62,437 nt of DNA from a virus. This document shows, in pieces, positions 59,380-62,437 of the stretch. The stretch spans positions 1 through 62,437 of IMG/VR virus record IMGVR_UViG_3300021425_000035; one strand, written 5' to 3'. The notes below the pieces were generated by a model, which searched no databases, had not been told where the DNA came from, and worked only from the letters and a program-made list of their open reading frames with translations. How positions within the stretch are numbered: the first letter of the stretch is position 1; each line of letters opens with the position of its first letter. The position numbers were made by a program, and so were the translations under genes.

Positions 59380-59411
59380 TTTTCCACAATTTTTCCGTAA
59401 GTTGTGGAAAA
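59380..59411. other. Inverted pair of cyanobacterial DnaA boxes (candidate)
   Basis: TTTTCCACA at 59380-59388 and its inverse at 59403-59411, forming a 10-bp dyad with a 12-nt spacer in AT-rich DNA. TTTTCCACA is the DnaA box consensus reported for Synechococcus. A related TTTTTCACA lies at 59368-59376. Could alternatively just form a hairpin. Confidence 0.45.
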
Positions 59412-59508
59412 CGTTACGGAGTAGTAACTAATTGTTTAGAAATAACGTTATTATACAGTTCAATTAGATCATAAGAAAACCAACTAGGACAGTTAGGATA
59501 GTGTCACA

Positions 59509-60135
59509 TTATTTCCAACGTGGACCAAGAACCCAACCTACGAGAGATTTTCTTGTACCTGATTTAACTTTAGTTACTCTATGAGGTAGAGTAGAATCAA
59601 AGATGATCAAGCTACCAAGATGTTGTTCAACAGACCAGGAGGAGTTATGGTTATGGAATTGTAGTTCTCCTCCTGTGAAATCATCTGATAGGAGAAGAGA
59701 GAAAGATAATTTACGAACTAGGTTAGATGATTGGATTTCTTCTCTTGTTGGTATATGATGATTAGAACTATAAGCACGATCAATAGTAACTACGAAGGGG
59801 GATTGCAGTTCAGAATCTACATGCCAACCATAGAAATCATTTTGATTATAGATGGTATATTGGAGATTATCTTCATCAAAGTCAACAAGATCATACATGA
59901 AGTTATGTCTATTAATTTTTTGAATGTATGTCATAATGAAGGAAGAGATCCATGAATCACATTTAATCCATTTATGAGTAGATGATCTAATGTCAGCATC
60001 TTTAGTTAAGACACCAGATTGATCATTAATTTGTGATAGGATGATGGATGATACGTAGGATTCACAGGTGGAGATAATTTCTTCTGTGATTAACTTAGGA
60101 AGTTCTGTGTGGTAATAGTAGGAGGAATAAGCCAT
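59509..60135 (-). CDS. 2-oxoglutarate/Fe(II)-dependent oxygenase (208 aa)
   Basis: A double-stranded beta-helix dioxygenase pattern is visible: H105 and D107 in YGWHVDSE, LLLSDDFTGGELQF (147-160), distal H185 in LPHRVTKV and 2OG-binding R195 in SGTRKSLVGW. Together these make the HxD...H...R triad-plus-Arg of the prolyl-4-hydroxylase type. Such oxygenases are common accessory genes in T4-like cyanophages; the target may be a protein or nucleic acid (unknown). It is the last gene of a coupled operon: its ATG overlaps the TAA of the 70-aa gene (TAATG). The noncoding tract 58962-59508 follows. Confidence 0.88.
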   Translation of the reverse strand: MAYSSYYYHTELPKLITEEIISTCESYVSSIILSQINDQSGVLTKDADIRSSTHKWIKCDSWISSFIMTYIQKINRHNFMYDLVDFDEDNLQYTIYNQNDFYGWHVDSELQSPFVVTIDRAYSSNHHIPTREEIQSSNLVRKLSFSLLLSDDFTGGELQFHNHNSSWSVEQHLGSLIIFDSTLPHRVTKVKSGTRKSLVGWVLGPRWK

Positions 60136-60347
60136 TAGAGTAATTCGTTTAGTTCATATTCGTTATAGTATAGGAAGATTTCATCTTCATCACCTTTCAT
60201 CCATTCAAGGAATTCATCACCAATAGCGATAGCATCTTCCATTCTATCTTCTTGTACTAGATGATAGAATCTATCTTGCATGTAGGATAGTATATTATCT
60301 GACTGATCAGATACAGATTCTTGTTCTTTTAATTCTTTATCAGACAT
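60135..60347 (-). CDS. Small acidic hypothetical protein (70 aa)
   Basis: 70 aa from ATG 60347: MSDKELKEQESVSDQSDNIL, QDRFYHLVQEDRMEDAIAIG, DEFLEWMKGDEDEIFLYYNE. Helical and very acidic. The start is chosen over a longer frame to 60455 because it has a GGAGG-type site (CCTCC on the plus strand at 60357-60361) and overlaps the previous gene by only 8 bp. Unknown function. Confidence 0.7.
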   Translation of the reverse strand: MSDKELKEQESVSDQSDNILSYMQDRFYHLVQEDRMEDAIAIGDEFLEWMKGDEDEIFLYYNEYELNELL

Positions 60348-60579
60348 GAGGACAAACCTCCAGTGTATTAGTGAGATGGTTATAGGAAACGAAATCATAA
60401 TCTGGAGGAAGGGAATCAATGATAGCTTGAGTAAACTCTTGTGGGAAGTGACCATGATATTTCCAGAAGAGTTGTTGTTCTCTATCTGAAAGATTTTCTT
60501 TTGGTTTTACTTTAAGATCCTCTGTAATAGTGAGAAGATCTTTAGCGTGAGTTACTACAACAGAGGATAATTTAGTCAT
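60340..60579 (-). CDS. Hypothetical protein (79 aa)
   Basis: 79 aa: MTKLSSVVVTHAKDLLTITE, KPKENLSDREQQLFWKYHGH, DSLPPDYDFVSYNHLTNTLE. Helical first half and a short beta tail; no family. ATG overlaps the stop of the 76-aa gene (ATGA). Belongs to the operon led by the promoter at 60834-60862. Confidence 0.7.
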   Translation of the reverse strand: MTKLSSVVVTHAKDLLTITEDLKVKPKENLSDREQQLFWKYHGHFPQEFTQAIIDSLPPDYDFVSYNHLTNTLEVCPHV

Positions 60580-60806
60580 TTTACGAAGATGTTTTGTTGA
60601 GTGTGAGTATGGAGGAAATCAACAGTATTTTTGAATAGTTGATATTGATCTGGTGTAAGATCAAGCCAGTCAATAGGATCAGCAGAATCCCAATCAACGT
60701 ATTCAATATCATCTTTTTGAATAATGTCACAGACGATGGGAGTGCCATTAAAATCAATAGCGATAGCTTTGTTATCAATGACAACGTACATCAAATCAGT
60801 GTTCAT
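60576..60806 (-). CDS. Hypothetical protein, first gene of the oxygenase operon (76 aa)
   Basis: Start ATG 60806 is chosen over an ATG 12 nt upstream because GGAGGATAAC precedes it ideally. Protein: MNTDLMYVVIDNKAIAIDFN, VCDIIQKDDIEYVDWDSADP, LTPDQYQLFKNTVDFLHTHT. A beta start and helical end; unknown. It is the first cistron after the TTGACA-17-TAAACT promoter (60834-60862), whose -35 lies in the end of the upstream gene. Confidence 0.75.
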   Translation of the reverse strand: MNTDLMYVVIDNKAIAIDFNGTPIVCDIIQKDDIEYVDWDSADPIDWLDLTPDQYQLFKNTVDFLHTHTQQNIFVK

Positions 60807-60833
60807 GTTATCCTCCAATGGGTTGTTGTAGTA

Positions 60834-60862
60834 AGTTTAGCAGATTATTGAGGGAGTGTCAA
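60834..60862 (-). promoter_or_regulatory. Consensus sigma70-type promoter TTGACA-17-TAAACT
   Basis: -35 TTGACA (60857-60862) inside the end of the 57-aa gene, -10 TAAACT (60834-60839), 17-bp spacer. Drives the operon ending in the 2OG oxygenase. Confidence 0.75.
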
Positions 60863-61018
60863 GAGTGCTTTCAGGATAGTATTCATCTCTTGTGCTTGGG
60901 CATGGAGATAACCATAAGAGAAAGCGTAACCATGTTCAGGATCAGTGGTCATTTCTTTTGTATAATGAAGAGCACTATCCATATTTTCAACAAGGGTTTG
61001 GAGATGTGCTTTATTCAT
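60845..61018 (-). CDS. Small helical hypothetical protein (57 aa)
   Basis: MNKAHLQTLVENMDSALHYT, KEMTTDPEHGYAFSYGYLHA, QAQEMNTILKALLTLPQ. Helical. ATG overlaps the previous stop as ATGA. The final codons (LLTLPQ) carry the -35 hexamer of the next operon's promoter, so coding and promoter functions share DNA here. A 'GYAFSYGYLHAQ.QEMN.IL' pattern is familiar in small cyanophage genes (memory). Confidence 0.7.
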   Translation of the reverse strand: MNKAHLQTLVENMDSALHYTKEMTTDPEHGYAFSYGYLHAQAQEMNTILKALLTLPQ

Positions 61019-61218
61019 GAGATGGGTTCTGCTGTGAGCCAGGAGTTGTTATATACCTCTATAAAATAAGGCAAATCCAAGTCATCGAAGAGGTCATCTG
61101 GGACAGTTTCCAAACTGGGTTCCAGATAAATGTCTTCTGCTTGTGAGAGGATAGATTTCCTCAAGTTTTCATCATTGTAATAGTATTCAGTTGAGTCAAA
61201 ATCAGAAAAGTAAGTCAT
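61015..61218 (-). CDS. Acidic hypothetical protein (67 aa)
   Basis: 67 aa: MTYFSDFDSTEYYYNDENLR, KSILSQAEDIYLEPSLETVP, DDLFDDLDLPYFIEVYNNSW. Very acidic with Tyr-rich head; unknown. It overlaps both neighbours by 4 bp in the ATGA arrangement. No membrane or signal segment. Confidence 0.7.
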   Translation of the reverse strand: MTYFSDFDSTEYYYNDENLRKSILSQAEDIYLEPSLETVPDDLFDDLDLPYFIEVYNNSWLTAEPIS

Positions 61219-61439
61219 GATTCGTGGGAATGATTACCGTATACGAGGTCAAGTTTATCAAGTTGATTGGGGTAGACAAGGATACATACATCACGTTGCG
61301 GATCATCAGGAAATTTATTGACACACACGGTCATGTATTGTTCGCAGGTGAAACGTACTACACCATACATGCCATTATAATATACCTCTGTTCCTTCTGG
61401 CAGCATATGCGTATTCTGTGACTGGATCTTCGTGGACAT
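61215..61439 (-). CDS. Hypothetical beta protein (74 aa, start uncertain)
   Basis: 74 aa from ATG 61439; an internal ATG at 61406 (MLPEGTEVYYNGMYGVVRFT) gives 63 aa and would reduce the overlap with the upstream gene from 65 to 32 bp. The 'GTEVYYNGMYGVVRF.CEQYMTVCV' core resembles a small SH3-like beta barrel found in cyanophage early genes (pattern only). The C-terminus NQLDKLDLVYGNHSHES overlaps the next gene. Which start is used cannot be decided by eye. Confidence 0.65.
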   Translation of the reverse strand: MSTKIQSQNTHMLPEGTEVYYNGMYGVVRFTCEQYMTVCVNKFPDDPQRDVCILVYPNQLDKLDLVYGNHSHES

Positions 61440-61638
61440 GAATACTCAATACTTCAGGGTACATACTATTAGCAATATATTGTGCCATGTAATAACTGTT
61501 GGCTACCATATACATATCAATCGTGATTGTAGATGGTGCATCATCAGGTGCATCTTGGTATTCTACTTCTATTTCTACAAGATACACCCTACCATGTTTT
61601 AAATGATTATCAAAATCAATAACTAAATCAGACATCAT
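61375..61638 (-). CDS. Hypothetical protein (86-87 aa)
   Basis: 87 aa (86 from the second of two tandem ATGs at 61635). MSDLVIDFDNHLKHGRVYLV, EIEVEYQDAPDDAPSTITID, MVANSYYMAQYIANSMYPEV, then YAYAARRNRGIL. Beta-alpha layout with a 'Y.VEIEVEY...A.....A.S.Y.AQ.IA...YPEV' pattern; unknown. It overlaps the coiled-coil gene by 11 bp and the next gene by up to 65 bp. Confidence 0.7.
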   Translation of the reverse strand: MMSDLVIDFDNHLKHGRVYLVEIEVEYQDAPDDAPSTITIDMYMVANSYYMAQYIANSMYPEVLSIHVHEDPVTEYAYAARRNRGIL

Positions 61639-61780
61639 AAAATCTATCGTGGTGTAGGTCTAACTCTTCAGTGAGAGTATCAATTTGTTGTTCGAGGTTA
61701 ATATTTTGTTGTTGCAAATGCTTGATAGTTTCTTTAAGTTCATCAATGAGAGCATTTGCTTGATCGATGTTTGCTGCCAT
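61628..61780 (-). CDS. Small coiled-coil protein (50 aa)
   Basis: MAANIDQANALIDELKETIK, HLQQQNINLEQQIDTLTEEL, DLHHDRFYDV. One long heptad helix (residues 4-42) with Leu/Ile at core positions, so probably a dimer or trimer; role unknown. The stop overlaps the following gene's start region. It starts a new coupled string after a 31-bp gap. Confidence 0.65.
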   Translation of the reverse strand: MAANIDQANALIDELKETIKHLQQQNINLEQQIDTLTEELDLHHDRFYDV

Positions 61781-61811
61781 GTGAGAATAATAGGGACAAC
61801 TAGTATTTAGA

Positions 61812-61925
61812 TTACAAGAATTCTTCCATATAATAATCTACCGTGACTTCAAGTTCTGCGGCATGTTCTTCAATTGCCATCATGAATAGATCATCAATGG
61901 TAGGTTCTTGTGGTTCAGTGTGCAT
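61812..61925 (-). CDS. Very small acidic protein (37 aa)
   Basis: MHTEPQEPTIDDLFMMAIEE then HAAELEVTVDYYMEEFL. Acidic amphipathic helix. Start overlaps the end of the 54-aa gene by 11 bp. Short, so the call rests mainly on tight operon packing and matching strand; function unknown. Confidence 0.5.
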   Translation of the reverse strand: MHTEPQEPTIDDLFMMAIEEHAAELEVTVDYYMEEFL

Positions 61926-62079
61926 CTTGAAGTTCCAAAGTTTCCCAAGCATCAAATAGTTTAGCATACAGTTGCCTCGAATCACATTGACATTGTTGTT
62001 GAAAGAATGCCTCTTGTTTTGTACTCATGTTCTGCATAGCAGACATGATAAAATTAATTTCTTCTGGTGTGAAATTCAT
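61915..62079 (-). CDS. Small hypothetical protein (54 aa)
   Basis: MNFTPEEINFIMSAMQNMST, KQEAFFQQQCQCDSRQLYAK, LFDAWETLELQDAH. Helical, with a CQC pair. ATG overlaps the previous stop (ATGA). Unknown; early-type microgene. Confidence 0.65.
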   Translation of the reverse strand: MNFTPEEINFIMSAMQNMSTKQEAFFQQQCQCDSRQLYAKLFDAWETLELQDAH

Positions 62080-62219
62080 TTGAATACAGCAGTAACACCT
62101 ACAACTTTAGCATTAGGATTACGAGCAAGAGCAGTTTGTTTTGCATCTTGATAATCTCGTGCCTCTACGATCTCATCAAATACTTTGCCTGCGACGTAGA
62201 GTTGTACTTTACACCTCAT
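62076..62219 (-). CDS. Small conserved-type phage protein (47 aa)
   Basis: MRCKVQLYVAGKVFDEIVEA, RDYQDAKQTALARNPNAKVV, GVTAVFK. The beta-alpha-beta pattern 'CKVQLYVAGKVF.E.V.ARDY.DA..TA.ARNPNA' is familiar from T4-like cyanophages (memory, not searched). Overlaps both neighbours slightly (11 bp with the upstream gene, 4 bp ATGA with the downstream gene). Confidence 0.75.
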   Translation of the reverse strand: MRCKVQLYVAGKVFDEIVEARDYQDAKQTALARNPNAKVVGVTAVFK

Positions 62220-62409
62220 AACCTTCCCTCATCAGTTGGAAACGACGTGCTTCATATGCACATTCCTCATTAGGATAGATGCCGATGCGGAAACTGGTCC
62301 GTCGATCAATCAATTCTACCCGATTTGAGTTTACAATGTTCCGCACGATGTACGGCATTGCGGAACCTTGCGGAAATGGTTTCTTCTTTACGAAGATTGG
62401 CTGGGTCAT
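62209..62409 (-). CDS. Small basic hypothetical protein (66 aa)
   Basis: 66 aa: MTQPIFVKKKPFPQGSAMPY, IVRNIVNSNRVELIDRRTSF, RIGIYPNEECAYEARRFQLM. Basic beta protein, unknown. Start ATG 62409 is preceded by GGGAGGAACCCCTT, a strong ribosome site. First complete gene at the right edge; any promoter lies outside the window. The 28 bases upstream may be the tail of another gene. Confidence 0.7.
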   Translation of the reverse strand: MTQPIFVKKKPFPQGSAMPYIVRNIVNSNRVELIDRRTSFRIGIYPNEECAYEARRFQLMREGYEV

Positions 62410-62437
62410 AAGGGGTTCCTCCCTTGACTACCCCCAT

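Larger units (their letters stand above)
58962..59508. other. Noncoding tract between oxygenase and KTSC-like gene
   Basis: Holds the KTSC leader and promoter, a partly duplicated GTGKCACAGA...TTGACAA element (59123-59200), an 8-bp inverted repeat (59312-59319 / 59326-59333) followed by a plus-strand T tract, and the DnaA-box dyad. No credible gene. Confidence 0.6.

Noticed and set aside
1-62437. tRNA genes, CRISPR arrays, insertion sequences, integrase/attachment sites
   Set aside because: Scanned by eye in the noncoding stretches and found none; the repeats present are regulatory modules without transposase or spacer structure.

Overview
The window looks like part of the genome of a T4-like myovirus infecting a picocyanobacterium (marine-type Synechococcus or Prochlorococcus). 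The evidence is the run gp25 - gp6 - gp7-position protein - gp8-like - DUF4815 protein, a PAAR-type spike tip, several giant tail-fibre-like proteins, T4-type late promoter boxes (CTATAAATA / GATAAATA), a 2OG-Fe(II) oxygenase and many tiny early-type genes. All 52 genes I accept lie on the minus strand, so transcription runs from right to left. I saw no tRNA, integrase, transposase or CRISPR array.

Layout in transcription order. (1) 62.4-59.5 kb: packed early-type microgenes, mostly joined by ATGA or TAATG overlaps, ending in a 2OG-Fe(II) oxygenase; a sigma70-type promoter (TTGACA-17-TAAACT) drives the second half. (2) 59.5-56.9 kb: a noncoding tract with a cyanobacterial DnaA-box dyad, a KTSC-like gene, more microgenes, repeated AT-rich leaders and three tandem hairpins. 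(3) About 56.9-54.2 kb: a sharply GC-richer island of single-gene units (a GP88-family protein and small unknowns). They are separated by a repeated module made of a GC hairpin plus a promoter (TTGNCA-17/18-TAGAAT), whose -35 box lies in or beside the hairpin. (4) 53.9-53.4 kb: a very AT-rich, dyad-rich noncoding tract. (5) 53.4-51.7 kb: small late genes, the PAAR spike tip and gp25. (6) 51.7-1 kb: baseplate wedge, giant fibre-like proteins and tail fibres, ending in a glycine-rich fibre gene cut by the left edge.

The right-hand 9 kb is therefore an early/accessory region under host-like promoters, and the left-hand 53 kb is a late virion module that builds the baseplate and host-recognition fibres. 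Four proteins (4040, 3048, 2684 and 2297 aa) make up over half of the late module and share short beta-rich repeat modules. The most unusual feature is the fusion of terminator hairpins with promoters. It occurs repeatedly in the GC-rich island, once with an AT-rich early promoter, and once with a late promoter inside a terminator loop (9491-9518). This resembles the mobile 'PeSL' (promoter early-stem-loop) cassettes described in T4-type phages, but here the promoter and terminator overlap. Functional names for anything other than gp25, gp6, gp8-like, DUF4815, PAAR, the 2OG oxygenase and GP88 are tentative.
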